Below, piece by piece: positions 1 through 9,369 of a stretch of DNA of 64,000 nucleotides (position 1 is its first letter; every line of letters begins with the position of its first letter). This DNA is from Nocardia anaemiae NBRC 100462 (GTDB lineage Bacteria > Actinomycetota > Actinomycetes > Mycobacteriales > Mycobacteriaceae), in NCBI RefSeq assembly GCF_001612725.1, contig NZ_BDAZ01000008.1:124001-188000 (forward strand), written 5' to 3'. The notes under the pieces are model-generated. The model did no database searches. It worked only from the letters and a program-made list of their open reading frames with translations, and was not told where the DNA came from. Position numbers and translations under genes: made by a program.

Positions 1-3000
1 CTGCGCTGCGTGGTGGCCACCAGCAGTCTGGAACTCGGAATCGATATGGGCGCGGTCGATTTGGTGGTGCAGGTGGAGGCGCCGCCCTCGGTGGCCAGTG
101 GGTTGCAGCGGGTCGGGCGGGCCGGGCACCAGGTCGGTGAGATCTCGCGCGGGGTACTGTTTCCGAAGCATCGCACCGATGTCATCCACTGCGCGGTCGC
201 CTCACAGCGGATGACGGCTGGTCAGATCGAGGCGCTGCAAGTTCCCGCGCACCCCTTGGACATCCTGGCCCAGCAGACCGTCGCGGCCTGCGCGCTCGAA
301 CCCATCGATGTCGACGCGTGGTTCGAAACCGTACGCGGCACCGGGAATTACGCCTCGCTGCCCAGGTCGGCGTATGAATCGGTGCTCGATCTGCTCGCCG
401 GTCGCTATCCGTCGGACGAGTTCGCCGAATTGCGGCCCCGGCTCGTGTGGGACCGCGACGCCGGCACGCTCACCGGTCGGCCCGGCGCACAGCGACTTGC
501 GGTGACCTCGGGTGGCGCGATCCCGGACCGCGGCCTGTTCGCCGTCTACATGGTCGGCGAAAAGGCATCTCGAGTGGGCGAACTCGATGAGGAGATGGTC
601 TACGAGTCGCGGGTCGGCGATGTATTCGCCCTCGGCGCGACCAGCTGGCGCATCGAGGAGATCACCTTCGACCGGGTGCTGGTCACGCCCGCGTTCGGGC
701 AACCGGGGCGATTACCGTTCTGGCACGGTGACGGACTCGGTCGCCCCGCCGAACTCGGTGCGGCGCTGGGCGAATTCATTCGCAAGGCCGGTGCGCACGC
801 GCCGCCGTCCGTGCGCAATGACGACGGAAAGCAAAGCCCCCCAACGGATCCGACGGTAGACGCACTTGTCCGCGGCGCGGGCCTTGACGACAATGCCACC
901 GCCAATCTGGTGACGCTGCTCGATGAACAGCGCACTGCCACCGGGCAACTACCCACCGATAAGACCCTGGTCGTCGAGCGCTTCCGCGACGAACTCGGCG
1001 ATTGGCGGCTGGTATTGCATTCCCCGTACGGCCTGCCGGTGCATGCGCCATGGGCACTGGCGATCGGTGCCCGGCTGCGGGAGCGGTTCGGTGTGGATGT
1101 CGCGCCGAATGCCTCCGATGACGGGATCGTGGTGCGACTGCCCGATACCACCGACGATCCGCCCGGTGCCGAGCTTTTCGTCTTCGAGCCCGATGAGATC
1201 GACGACATCGTCACCGAGCAGGTCGGCGGATCGGCACTGTTCGCATCGCGCTTCCGGGAGTGCGCGGCACGGGCGCTGCTGCTGCCCCGACGCGATCCGG
1301 GCAAGCGTGCGCCGCTGTGGCAGCAGCGACAGCGGTCGGCGCAATTGCTCGATGTGGCGCGGAAGTTTCCGGACTTTCCGATCCTGTTGGAGACGGTGCG
1401 CGAATGTCTGCGTGACGTTTACGATCTACCGTCGCTGCGGGAACTGCTCGGACGCGTGGCGCGTCGCCAGGTGCGACTGGTAGAGGTCGAGACCGCGACA
1501 CCGTCGCCGTTCGCCAATTCGCTGCTGTTCGATTACATCGGGCAGTTCATGTACGACGGAGACAGCCCGCTGGCCGAACGTCGGGCCGCCGCATTGTCGC
1601 TCGATTCGAGTCTGCTCGCCGAACTGCTCGGACGGGTGGAACTGCGGGAGCTGTTGGACGCCACCGTCATCGAGCAGACCGAACAGGAGTTGCAGCGGCT
1701 CACACCCGAACGGTTGGCGCGGGATGCGGAGGGGTTGGCCGATCTATTGCGGCTGCTCGGACCGCTGACTGCCGAGGAAGCCGCGCAGCGGTGCGTCGGC
1801 GTGCAACTCGACGATGCGGAGCCCGCCGGTAATCCGGCGGAATGGTTCGCCAGCTTGGTCAAATCGAAGCGCGCACTGGAGGTCAACTTCGCCGGACGGA
1901 CCTGGTGGGTCGCGGTGGAAGACGCCGCGCGCCTGCGCGATGCACTCGGCGTACCGCTGCCGATCGGCACCCCCGCCGCATTCATCGAACCGGTCGCAGA
2001 TCCGCTCGGGGATCTGGTCGCACGCTATGCCCGCACGCACGGTCCGTTCACCACCGAGGCCGTGGCCGCCCGTTTCGGACTCGGCACCGCGGTCGCCGCG
2101 ACCGCACTGCACCGGCTGGTCGCGGAAAAGCGCGTAGTAGAGGGCGAATTCACGCCAGCGGCCAGCGGCTCGGAGTGGTGCGACAGCCAGGTGCTGCGCC
2201 GATTGCGCCGACGGTCGCTCGCGGCCGCCCGGCACGAGGTGGAGCCGGTCGCGACCGCCGCCTTCGGCCGATTCCTGCCGTCCTGGCAGCACATCGGCAC
2301 CCGTGAACTGCGCGGCGTCGACGGGGTCGCCACAGTGGTGGAACAACTTGCCGGAGTGCCGATTCCCGCTTCGGCATGGGAATCGCTGGTATTGCCTGCG
2401 CGGGTGCGCGACTACTCTCCCGCCATGTTGGACGAGTTGATGGCCACTGGTGAGGTCATCTGGTCCGGGCACGGCGCCATTACCGCCAAAGACGGCTGGA
2501 TCGCGCTGCACCTGGCCGATCAGGCCCCGTTCACGCTGCCGCCCGCCGACGAGATCGAACTCTCCGAGGTACATCTGCGCCTGCTCAACGCATTGGGCGC
2601 ATCGGTCGCCCCGTGGATGCCCGTCGATGTTGATACGGAGGCCGCGGGAACAGATCAGGTTGTTTCGCTGGACGATGATGCGGTACAGGATGTTTCAGCG
2701 ATACCGAGAACTCGAGGGCTCTCGCGCCCAGGGCCCCGAGATGGTTCGCCGATGCGACTTCCCCCGGTCCTGCACGGCGGCGGCGCGTACTTCTTCCGGC
2801 AACTCTCCGATACCACCGGGCTCCTCGACGACAGTAAAGTCGCGAGCGCACTGTGGGAACTCGTCTGGGCAGGCGTGGTCTCCGGTGACACCTTCGCCCC
2901 GGTCCGCGCTCTGCTCTCGGGCACGGCGCGGAGCACAACCGCACATCGCACACCCCGGCGCGCGCCACGCGGACGGGCCTACCTTCCCCGACCGAATATG

Positions 3001-3708
3001 CCCACCAGATCCGGGCCGCCCGCCGTCGCGGGCCGCTGGTCGCTGCTGCCGGAACGGGTGGCCGACAACACCCTGCGCGCCCATGCGACGGCCGACACCC
3101 TGCTGGAGCGGTACGGCGTGCTGACCCGCGGCTCGGTGCAGAACGAGGGCGTGCCAGGCGGATTCGCGCTCATGTACCGGGTACTCACCGAATTCGAGGA
3201 TCGCGGCCGTTGCCGTCGCGGCTATTTCGTCGATTCGCTGGGCGGCGCACAGTTCTCCACCACCGATGTGGTGGACCGACTGCGCTCCTTCGACACCGAG
3301 CGCACCCGCCCGAGCGGCGGACAGCAGCGGAGCACCGCATTCGCCTTGGCGGCAAGCGATCCCGCAAACCCCTACGGCGCGGCACTGCCGTGGCCGAAGG
3401 GACCGTCCGAGGGCGCGGGCCACCGTCCAGGACGCAAGGCCGGAGCGATCGTCGTGCTCGTCGACGGCGAACTCGCGCTGTATCTGGAGCGTGGCGGCAA
3501 AACCCTGCTCACCTTCACCGAGGATCCGAACGTCCGCCAGGCCGCGGCCACCGCCCTGGCAGATCTGGTCCGCGACCGCCGCGTCGACTCACTGGTAATA
3601 GACCGGGTCGACGGAGAAACCGTGCACGGCAACACCTTCGCCGGTTTCCTCACCGAAGCCGGATTCTCCGCGACCCCACGCGGCCTCCGACTCCGGAGCA
3701 AGCCGTGA
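1..3708 (+). CDS. lhr: ATP-dependent helicase Lhr, C-terminal part (5' end outside window)
   Basis: This is the 3' part of a large superfamily 2 DNA helicase/translocase involved in DNA repair. The frame is open from base 1, so the ATPase motifs I-III lie upstream of the window. The visible part begins at helicase motif V (ATSSLELGIDMG) and motif VI (QRVGRAGHQ), followed by about 1,150 residues of the long winged-helix and beta-barrel C-terminal core typical of mycobacterial Lhr, which is roughly 1,500 residues in total. Nei2 follows 69 bases downstream on the same strand, the order seen in M. tuberculosis (Rv3296-Rv3297), which suggests a shared DNA-repair role. A short insert around codons 880-920 (bases 2640-2760) looks low-complexity. 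I am confident of the family. Confidence 0.95.
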   Translation: MRCVVATSSLELGIDMGAVDLVVQVEAPPSVASGLQRVGRAGHQVGEISRGVLFPKHRTDVIHCAVASQRMTAGQIEALQVPAHPLDILAQQTVAACALEPIDVDAWFETVRGTGNYASLPRSAYESVLDLLAGRYPSDEFAELRPRLVWDRDAGTLTGRPGAQRLAVTSGGAIPDRGLFAVYMVGEKASRVGELDEEMVYESRVGDVFALGATSWRIEEITFDRVLVTPAFGQPGRLPFWHGDGLGRPAELGAALGEFIRKAGAHAPPSVRNDDGKQSPPTDPTVDALVRGAGLDDNATANLVTLLDEQRTATGQLPTDKTLVVERFRDELGDWRLVLHSPYGLPVHAPWALAIGARLRERFGVDVAPNASDDGIVVRLPDTTDDPPGAELFVFEPDEIDDIVTEQVGGSALFASRFRECAARALLLPRRDPGKRAPLWQQRQRSAQLLDVARKFPDFPILLETVRECLRDVYDLPSLRELLGRVARRQVRLVEVETATPSPFANSLLFDYIGQFMYDGDSPLAERRAAALSLDSSLLAELLGRVELRELLDATVIEQTEQELQRLTPERLARDAEGLADLLRLLGPLTAEEAAQRCVGVQLDDAEPAGNPAEWFASLVKSKRALEVNFAGRTWWVAVEDAARLRDALGVPLPIGTPAAFIEPVADPLGDLVARYARTHGPFTTEAVAARFGLGTAVAATALHRLVAEKRVVEGEFTPAASGSEWCDSQVLRRLRRRSLAAARHEVEPVATAAFGRFLPSWQHIGTRELRGVDGVATVVEQLAGVPIPASAWESLVLPARVRDYSPAMLDELMATGEVIWSGHGAITAKDGWIALHLADQAPFTLPPADEIELSEVHLRLLNALGASVAPWMPVDVDTEAAGTDQVVSLDDDAVQDVSAIPRTRGLSRPGPRDGSPMRLPPVLHGGGAYFFRQLSDTTGLLDDSKVASALWELVWAGVVSGDTFAPVRALLSGTARSTTAHRTPRRAPRGRAYLPRPNMPTRSGPPAVAGRWSLLPERVADNTLRAHATADTLLERYGVLTRGSVQNEGVPGGFALMYRVLTEFEDRGRCRRGYFVDSLGGAQFSTTDVVDRLRSFDTERTRPSGGQQRSTAFALAASDPANPYGAALPWPKGPSEGAGHRPGRKAGAIVVLVDGELALYLERGGKTLLTFTEDPNVRQAAATALADLVRDRRVDSLVIDRVDGETVHGNTFAGFLTEAGFSATPRGLRLRSKP

Positions 3709-3777
3709 CTCGCCGAACCAACTCGCGCGTGGCGACACCGCGGCGGCAACGACTCGCCCACCGCAAGCGCGGCAGCG

Positions 3778-4578
3778 ATGCCTGAAGGCGACACCGTATT
3801 CCTGACCGCGGCCAGGCTGCGGCTCGCGCTGGCGGGAAAGACGCTGATACGCAGCGATTTCCGGGTGCCGCGCTATGCGACGGTCGATCTGGTCGGGCAG
3901 CGGGTCGAGGGTGTCGGGAGCTATGGCAAGCACCTATTCGTCCGGACCGGCGAGGTCAGCGTCCACACGCATTTGAAGATGGAGGGCGAATGGCGGACCT
4001 ACTGCGCCGGTGAACGGTGGACGCGGCCGCCGGTGACCGCCAGGCTGGTGCTCGGCACCGATGACACCGAGGCGGTGGGCTTTTCACTCGGCACCGTAGA
4101 GGTGCTGCGCCGCGCGGACGAGCACACCGCTACCGACCACCTCGGGCCGGATCTGCTCGGCGCGAACTGGGATGTGACCGAGGCGGTGCGACGGCTGGAA
4201 CGGTATCCAGCGCAGCCGATCGGCCTCGCGCTACTCGACCAGCGCAATCTGGCCGGTATCGGCAATATCTTCCGCAGCGAAATCTGTTTCCTGCGCCGCG
4301 TGCACCCGGCCACACCGGTCGGCGACGTGCCCGACCTGCTCGCCCTCGTGCACGAGGCGCATCGGGTACTCACCAAGGCCGCCACCGAACCGCCTTGGCG
4401 GCCACTGGCCTACGGCCGCGCCCGCCGACCATGCCAGCGCTGCGGCACCCGCATGGTCGTCCATCTACTCGGCGAGACCGAAACCGGCCGAACGGCGCGA
4501 AACCCCCAGTCCGACCGCATTACCCAGCGCGAACGCGGCATCTACTTCTGCCCGCGCTGCCAGCCCGTACCCGGCTGA
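3778..4578 (+). CDS. nei: Endonuclease VIII-type DNA glycosylase Nei2
   Basis: This is a base-excision repair glycosylase/AP lyase that removes oxidised pyrimidines. The protein has 266 residues, normal for Fpg/Nei enzymes. The ATG start places the obligatory Pro2-Glu3 catalytic pair (MPEGDTV) directly at the N-terminus, which fixes the start. The helix-two-turn-helix is visible as LDQRNLAGIGNIFRSEI around residues 150-166, and a C-terminal zinc finger with CQRCG and CPRC pairs ends the protein. The Pro-Glu-Gly-Asp N-terminus marks the Nei rather than the Fpg branch. It lies just downstream of lhr in the same direction, as in mycobacteria. Confidence 0.95.
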   Translation: MPEGDTVFLTAARLRLALAGKTLIRSDFRVPRYATVDLVGQRVEGVGSYGKHLFVRTGEVSVHTHLKMEGEWRTYCAGERWTRPPVTARLVLGTDDTEAVGFSLGTVEVLRRADEHTATDHLGPDLLGANWDVTEAVRRLERYPAQPIGLALLDQRNLAGIGNIFRSEICFLRRVHPATPVGDVPDLLALVHEAHRVLTKAATEPPWRPLAYGRARRPCQRCGTRMVVHLLGETETGRTARNPQSDRITQRERGIYFCPRCQPVPG

Positions 4579-4796
4579 CACGCGATAGCCACTCGACTGC
4601 TCGCCGCTGTACCGAAACTGCGGTCTTCAGTTATCTAATCCGCGTGCTTTCCCCTATCAGCGGAGACTGGGCAGTTCTCGACGACACCGTCACGCTGCCG
4701 GAGAAGAGGGGCACAAGGTCGGTCCGATCACCTTGCCGGTTTCGCAACGCTTCGTCGAGCACCGCGAACCCTAGTACTCGAACTTCGCCAATTAAC

Positions 4797-4808
4797 TAGA
4801 CCGGTCAT
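4797..4808. promoter_or_regulatory. Candidate TetR operator upstream of the 4832 regulator
   Basis: The 8-base palindrome GACCGGTC (4799-4806), flanked by TA on the left, lies 26 bases before the GTG of the TetR gene. Sites of the form TAGACCGGTC are common before self-regulated TetR genes of the LmrA/YxaF type. Autoregulation of the TetR/hydrolase pair is an inference from position and symmetry. Confidence 0.45.
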
Positions 4809-4831
4809 CATAGTTCACGTACGCTGAGCAC

Positions 4832-5398
4832 GTGGCACCTCGCACCGACTCCCGCCAACGCTTCATCGACGCCGCGGCCGACCTCTTCCACACCCAGGGC
4901 TATCACGCCACTGGCCTGAATCAACTGGTCAGCGCGGGCGGCGCACCCAAGGGCTCGCTCTACTTCCACTTCCCCGGCGGCAAGGAACAGCTCGCCGCCG
5001 AAGCGCTCACCCAATCGAGCAGGCAATTGCGCGACCAGCTCGACGCCATCCTCGCCGACGGTGGCGATATCGCCACCGTCTTCGACGTTCTCACCGCACT
5101 GCTCGTCGAGTCCGATTTCGAACGCGGCTGCCCGATCGCGACCATCGCACTCGACGCGGGGCGCGAGAGCGAAACGATCAGGCAGGCCTGCGTCAGCGGT
5201 TTCGAATCCTGGCGCGAGTCGATCGAAAAGTACCTGCGGGACAAGGGAATCGACCAAGAGCGCGCCACCGAACTGTCCACCGTCGCGCTCGCGACGATCG
5301 AGGGCGCCCTACTGCTCGCCAAGACCAAACGCGATATCGCGCCGCTGCGCGCGGTCGCCGCCCATCTGCGTACCACCTTCGAACGGGAGCTTTCCTGA
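4832..5398 (+). CDS. TetR/AcrR family transcriptional regulator (LmrA/YxaF type)
   Basis: This is a 188-residue DNA-binding repressor. Residues 8-55 form the TetR helix-turn-helix (RFIDAAADLFHTQGYHATGL, then GAPKGSLYFHFPGGKEQL). The SLYFHFPGGK recognition-helix region and the overall length are those of the LmrA/YxaF subgroup. The GTG start was chosen because it gives the usual short N-terminal arm. The stop codon overlaps the ATG of the next gene by one base, so the downstream metallo-hydrolase is probably its target and translationally coupled. The ligand is unknown. Confidence 0.85.
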   Translation: MAPRTDSRQRFIDAAADLFHTQGYHATGLNQLVSAGGAPKGSLYFHFPGGKEQLAAEALTQSSRQLRDQLDAILADGGDIATVFDVLTALLVESDFERGCPIATIALDAGRESETIRQACVSGFESWRESIEKYLRDKGIDQERATELSTVALATIEGALLLAKTKRDIAPLRAVAAHLRTTFERELS

Positions 5399-6243
5399 TG
5401 CGCGTACACCACCTCGATTGCGGCACCATGCGCCCACTCGGCGGCCGACTCCTCGACGGCACCGGCAGCATCTTCCGCCGCGCCGAAATGGTCTGCCACT
5501 GCCTGCTGCTCGAACTCGACTCCGGACTCGTCCTGGTGGAGACCGGCATCGGCGAACAGGCGGTGCACCGGCCCGAGGAATGGCTCGGCCGCCGCTTTGT
5601 CCGGCTCACCAATCCGGTCCTCGATCTCGCACAGACCGCGGTGCGCCAGATCGAAGCTCTGGGTTACCGACGCGAGGACGTCCGCGACATCGTGCTCACC
5701 CATCTCGATCTCGACCATGCGGGCGGACTCGCCGACTTCCCGCACGCGCGGGTGCACGTTTACGCCGAGGAACTGCGCGCCCTGCAGGGCGGACATACAC
5801 CTGAAGAACGCTTGCGCTACAGGGAACCTCAGTTCCGGCACGGTCCGCGCTGGGAGTCGTATGCCGATGCCGGCGAAAGTTGGTTCGGTTTCGACGCGGT
5901 GCGCGAATTGACCGGCCTACCACCGGAGATCTTGATCATTCCGCTCGCCGGGCATACCCGCGGACATGCGGGCGTCGCCGTCGATACCGGAAACGGATGG
6001 CTGCTGTCCGCGGGCGACTCCTACTTCCATCCCGGTGTGCTCGACCCGGTTCGTCCGCGACAACCGTTCGGAACGGCCATGTTCGAGAAGAAAATGCAGA
6101 CACTTCCGGCCGCCCGCATCGAGAATCAGCAGCGGCTGCGCGAGCTGGTGCGCGACCACGGCGACGAGGTCAGGGTGTTTTCCGCGCACAGCTCGATCGA
6201 ATTCCATGCCATGGAGCAGGTCGGCGTTCAGCCAAACCCTTGA
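5398..6243 (+). CDS. Metallo-beta-lactamase-fold hydrolase
   Basis: This 281-residue protein has the metallo-beta-lactamase fold. The metal-binding signature THLDLDHAGG gives His102, Asp104, Asp106 and His107. The later metal ligands are seen as the His of LAGHTRGHAG and the His of VFSAHSSIEF near the C-terminus. The pattern fits the lactonase/AttM-like branch (N-acyl homoserine lactonase family), but the substrate cannot be told from sequence. The gene starts in the stop codon of the preceding TetR gene and is probably controlled by it. Confidence 0.85.
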   Translation: MRVHHLDCGTMRPLGGRLLDGTGSIFRRAEMVCHCLLLELDSGLVLVETGIGEQAVHRPEEWLGRRFVRLTNPVLDLAQTAVRQIEALGYRREDVRDIVLTHLDLDHAGGLADFPHARVHVYAEELRALQGGHTPEERLRYREPQFRHGPRWESYADAGESWFGFDAVRELTGLPPEILIIPLAGHTRGHAGVAVDTGNGWLLSAGDSYFHPGVLDPVRPRQPFGTAMFEKKMQTLPAARIENQQRLRELVRDHGDEVRVFSAHSSIEFHAMEQVGVQPNP

Positions 6244-6261
6244 CGGCCCAAGCGCTTCCGA

Positions 6262-6284
6262 TTAACTTTCAGAATGTAAGTTAA
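6262..6284. promoter_or_regulatory. Inverted-repeat operator overlapping the hpnE-like promoter
   Basis: The sequence TTAACTT (6262-6268), a 9-base spacer, then AAGTTAA (6278-6284) is a perfect 7-base inverted repeat, with partial symmetry (CA/TG) inside the spacer. It lies 16 bases before the GTG of the FAD oxidoreductase. A TAACAT hexamer at 6282-6287 overlaps the right arm and could be a -10 box, so bound protein would block RNA polymerase. The TetR gene at 7658, which overlaps the end of the oxidoreductase gene, is the most likely binder. Confidence 0.6.
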
Positions 6285-6299
6285 CATTGGGAGTGCGAC

Positions 6300-7661
6300 G
6301 TGAACGATCCGCGGCGGTACGTGGTCATCGGGGGTGGACTGGCCGGGCTCGCGTCCGCGGTCTGGTTGGCCGAGGCGGGTAAGCAGGTCACCCTGCTGGA
6401 ACGCCGCGGCCGACTCGGCGGCCGCACCCATGCGATGAAAGTCGAAGCGGCCGATGACCTCCCCGATAACGGCCAGCATGTGATCGCCAGCGGTTACGAC
6501 CATCTGTTCCGCTATCTGACCAGCATCGGCACCCGCCAGTACATCGCCTTCCCGCATCGCGCCATGCTGCGCTGGCCGGACGGGCGCAGCGCATCCATGT
6601 CCACCAAGGGTTTCGGCGCATGGCGCACCCTGTTCGGCGCACATCCCGATGCGAGCCTGCTCGATCGGCTGCGCGCGGCCCGTGCCACGCTGCGACTGGG
6701 CTGGCAGTGCCTACACCAACCCGGCGATCTCGCCGATCTCACCACCGAACAGTGGTTCGATAGGGTCGGCATGCCCGCTCCGGCGCGAGAAGCGTTGTGG
6801 GACTGGCTCGCTCTCGGTCTCGCGGCCGAACCGGTGCAGCAGGAATCGGCCAAGATCCTCGCCGATTTGATGGCCACCGGCATCCGGCTCGGGGTCAAAC
6901 ACCGCCGAGCGGTCACCATCGGCTATCCGACCACCGACCTCGATACGCTCTACATCACCGGAGCCCAAAGGGTTTTCGAGAAATATGGCGTCGCGGTCCG
7001 CCATCGCGCGGTAGCTCGCCGCATCAATATCGACGAAGGCGCGGTAACCGGGGTAACGCTGGCGGACGGCTCGATCGTTGCGGCCGACGCCGTTGTCTGC
7101 GCGGTACCGAATTCGAATATCGGCGGACTGCTCGACGACCTGCCTGAACACCCCGAAATCTACGCCGCCGCAGATAAATTGGGATATACGCCGATCGTAA
7201 GCACGAATCTGTACCTGGACCGGCCGCTGGGCACCGAGGCCGAATTCGAGGCGCTGATCGGCGGCACCGGCGTCATCGATGAGGTCTTCGACCGCCAGCG
7301 AATGACCGGACGCAGCACCGACCAGGCCTGGCTGTACTGCCTGACTACCAGCGGCGCGTACGAGCAGATCCACAAGACCAACGAGCAAATCATCGACGAA
7401 CAGATGCGGCTGTTGCGTCGCTACTACCCCGCCGCCCGGGACGCGAAAGTCGTTCAGGGACATGTGGTTCGAATGCCGAAGGCGACCTTCTCGCAGGTGC
7501 TCGGCACGCACGGCCTGCGCCCGGACCAGCGCACCTCGGTGCCGACACTGGTACTGGCCGGTGATTGGACCGCGACCGACTGGTCGGCCACCATGGAGAG
7601 CGCGGTGCAAAGCGCCGCCAAGGCGGTAGATCTACTTCTTGCGCTACCTTCGTTGCCGTGA
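6300..7661 (+). CDS. FAD-dependent oxidoreductase, hydroxysqualene dehydroxylase (HpnE)-like
   Basis: This 453-residue flavoprotein belongs to the amine oxidase/phytoene desaturase superfamily. The dinucleotide-binding motif VVIGGGLAGLASAVWLAEAG starts at residue 9 and is followed by LLERRGRLGGRTHA. The layout DNGQHVIASGYDH, the WDWLALGLAAEP block and the C-terminal LAGDWTATDW segment resemble HpnE, which reduces hydroxysqualene to squalene. No squalene synthase-like genes (HpnC/HpnD) are in the window, so the substrate remains open. The GTG start lies just after the inverted-repeat operator. The stop overlaps the start of the next TetR gene by 4 bases (GTGA), which indicates one operon. Confidence 0.7.
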   Translation: MNDPRRYVVIGGGLAGLASAVWLAEAGKQVTLLERRGRLGGRTHAMKVEAADDLPDNGQHVIASGYDHLFRYLTSIGTRQYIAFPHRAMLRWPDGRSASMSTKGFGAWRTLFGAHPDASLLDRLRAARATLRLGWQCLHQPGDLADLTTEQWFDRVGMPAPAREALWDWLALGLAAEPVQQESAKILADLMATGIRLGVKHRRAVTIGYPTTDLDTLYITGAQRVFEKYGVAVRHRAVARRINIDEGAVTGVTLADGSIVAADAVVCAVPNSNIGGLLDDLPEHPEIYAAADKLGYTPIVSTNLYLDRPLGTEAEFEALIGGTGVIDEVFDRQRMTGRSTDQAWLYCLTTSGAYEQIHKTNEQIIDEQMRLLRRYYPAARDAKVVQGHVVRMPKATFSQVLGTHGLRPDQRTSVPTLVLAGDWTATDWSATMESAVQSAAKAVDLLLALPSLP

Positions 7662-8305
7662 CCACGGAGCGCTCGACCTCTGAGCACCCCACCGCGAAGC
7701 CCTCCCCCACGCCCAAGCGCCGCATGTCCGCGGCCGACCGGCGCGCACAGCTACTCGATGTGGCGCGCGACATTGTCGCCGCCGACGGCTTCGCCGCGGT
7801 GAGCATCGATCGGGTCGCGCGCGAGGGTAAGGTCGCACGGGCACTGGTGTATCAGCAGTTCACCGATCTGTCCGGGCTGATGGCCGCGCTGGTGGAGCGC
7901 GAATCGGCGATCGCACTGGCCGGGATCGGCAGTGTCGACTGGGCGGGCACCGAAGACGATGTGGATCAGCTCGCTCGCGGCATTCTCGCCTATCTGCATG
8001 CCGCACCGACCAGCTGGCGGATCATCCTCAGCCCGCCCGACGGCGGCCCGCCGGATCTGCGCGACCGTCTCGAACTCGGCCGGGCCTATGCGCGGGCGAT
8101 CGGCGCGCGACATCTGTCGCGCTATGCCGGGGTCACGGTCGATCCGGATGGCGCGACCGAGCGAATCATGCTCGCGGCACTGGAGGAATTGGCCCGACTG
8201 CACCTGGCCGATCGGCAGCGGTACCCGGATGAACTGGTGCTGGACTACATTCGGTCGCTCGTCAACTGGGCCACCCATGTCGAGACTTCGAAAAAGCAAC
8301 ACTGA
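7658..8305 (+). CDS. TetR/AcrR family transcriptional regulator
   Basis: This 215-residue regulator has a Ser/Thr/Pro-rich N-terminal tail of about 25 residues, then a TetR helix-turn-helix (RRAQLLDVARDIVAADGFAA, then VAREGKVARALVYQQFTDL). The start was set to the GTG at 7658 because it overlaps the stop of the HpnE-like gene by 4 bases and agrees with family length. Its overlap with that gene suggests it controls the operon through the inverted repeat at 6262-6284. The C-terminal ligand domain is not recognisable. Confidence 0.85.
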   Translation: MTTERSTSEHPTAKPSPTPKRRMSAADRRAQLLDVARDIVAADGFAAVSIDRVAREGKVARALVYQQFTDLSGLMAALVERESAIALAGIGSVDWAGTEDDVDQLARGILAYLHAAPTSWRIILSPPDGGPPDLRDRLELGRAYARAIGARHLSRYAGVTVDPDGATERIMLAALEELARLHLADRQRYPDELVLDYIRSLVNWATHVETSKKQH

Positions 8306-8395
8306 ACTGCGGTTTCATCGCCATCACGAAATTCTCACGGATGCATTGGTTTTCTTGTCCCACGCGGAACAACCCGCGCGAAAGAGAGGAAAGCC

Positions 8396-8614
8396 ATGAA
8401 GATCCGCACCGCGATCGCCGCCGGAGTATTCGCCATCGGTGCCGTAGCCGCAGCCGGTGTCGCCTCGGCCGCGCCCACCCCGATGCACACCGATTTCATC
8501 GGCAACTACGCGACCTATGAGGCCTGCGCCGCCGACGGCAACTCCCCGAGGACCGGTGGCACCCAGTGGGAGTGCCGCGAGGTCGCCAACGGTTGGGATC
8601 TGTACACCTACTGA
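8396..8614 (+). CDS. Small secreted protein
   Basis: This is a 72-residue protein with a clear signal peptide: Lys2/Arg4, a hydrophobic stretch to about residue 23 and an ASA-AP cleavage site at residues 24-27. The mature part is about 46 residues with two cysteines (44 and 60) that could form a disulfide once exported. A strong purine-rich ribosome site (GAGAGGAAA) precedes the ATG. Short secreted proteins of this pattern are frequent in Nocardia and Mycobacterium. The function is unknown. Confidence 0.8.
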   Translation: MKIRTAIAAGVFAIGAVAAAGVASAAPTPMHTDFIGNYATYEACAADGNSPRTGGTQWECREVANGWDLYTY

Positions 8615-8668
8615 GCACTCGGACACCAGTCTGCGCACCAGGTGTGAAATACCTTATTCTCTGACCTC

Positions 8669-9343
8669 GTGCGAGTGCTGGTGATCGAGGACGACGAAGG
8701 TCTCGGCATGGAAGTCGCCGCGGGACTGCGCTCGGCCGGTTTCGCGGTTGACCTCGCCGCCAACCTCGCGGATGCCGATTTCAAGATCTCCGTCAATGGC
8801 TACGACGTGCTCGTGGTGGATCGCGGCCTGCCCGATGGCGATGGTCTGCAGCTGGTCGCGGCACACCGCGCCCGAGGTCAGCGGGTGCCGGTCCTGATGC
8901 TCACCGCCCGCGACGCACTCGCCGATCGCATTGCCGGATTCGAGCACGGCGCCGACGACTACCTCGTCAAACCATTCGCACTCCCGGAACTCGCCGCGCG
9001 GGTCCGCGCGCTGTCGCGGCGGCGCGAACATCCGGCGCCCGCCCGGATCGTGCTCGGCGATATCGATATCGATCTGCCGCGCCGCCGGGTGCAGCGCGCG
9101 GGCATTCTGCGCTCGCTGACTCCGAAGGAATTCGCCGTACTCGAACTGCTCGCCACCCGCGCGGGCAGCGTCGTCTCGCGTTCGGAGCTCATCGAATGCT
9201 GCTGGGACGAAATGGCCGAGCCCGCATCGAATGTCGTCGACGCCGTCATCGCGCAGCTGCGGCGCAAACTCGGTGCACCGCCGGTGATCGAGACCGTGCG
9301 CGGCACCGGTTTCATGATCGGAAGTGACTCATTCGCACCCTGA
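8669..9343 (+). CDS. OmpR-family response regulator
   Basis: This is a 224-residue two-component response regulator. The receiver domain (1-115) has the acidic pocket Asp8/Asp9, phospho-acceptor Asp51 (LVVDRGLPDGDG), Thr79 and Lys101 (LVKPFALPEL). Residues 125-220 are an OmpR/PhoB winged helix ending with the usual LRRKLGAPP...VRGTGFM pattern. The GTG start gives the canonical RVLVIEDDE N-terminus. The sensor kinase gene begins 26 bases downstream. The signal is unknown. Confidence 0.95.
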   Translation: MRVLVIEDDEGLGMEVAAGLRSAGFAVDLAANLADADFKISVNGYDVLVVDRGLPDGDGLQLVAAHRARGQRVPVLMLTARDALADRIAGFEHGADDYLVKPFALPELAARVRALSRRREHPAPARIVLGDIDIDLPRRRVQRAGILRSLTPKEFAVLELLATRAGSVVSRSELIECCWDEMAEPASNVVDAVIAQLRRKLGAPPVIETVRGTGFMIGSDSFAP

Positions 9344-9369
9344 TTTCCGCGGCGGACGCCCGCCCCGCC

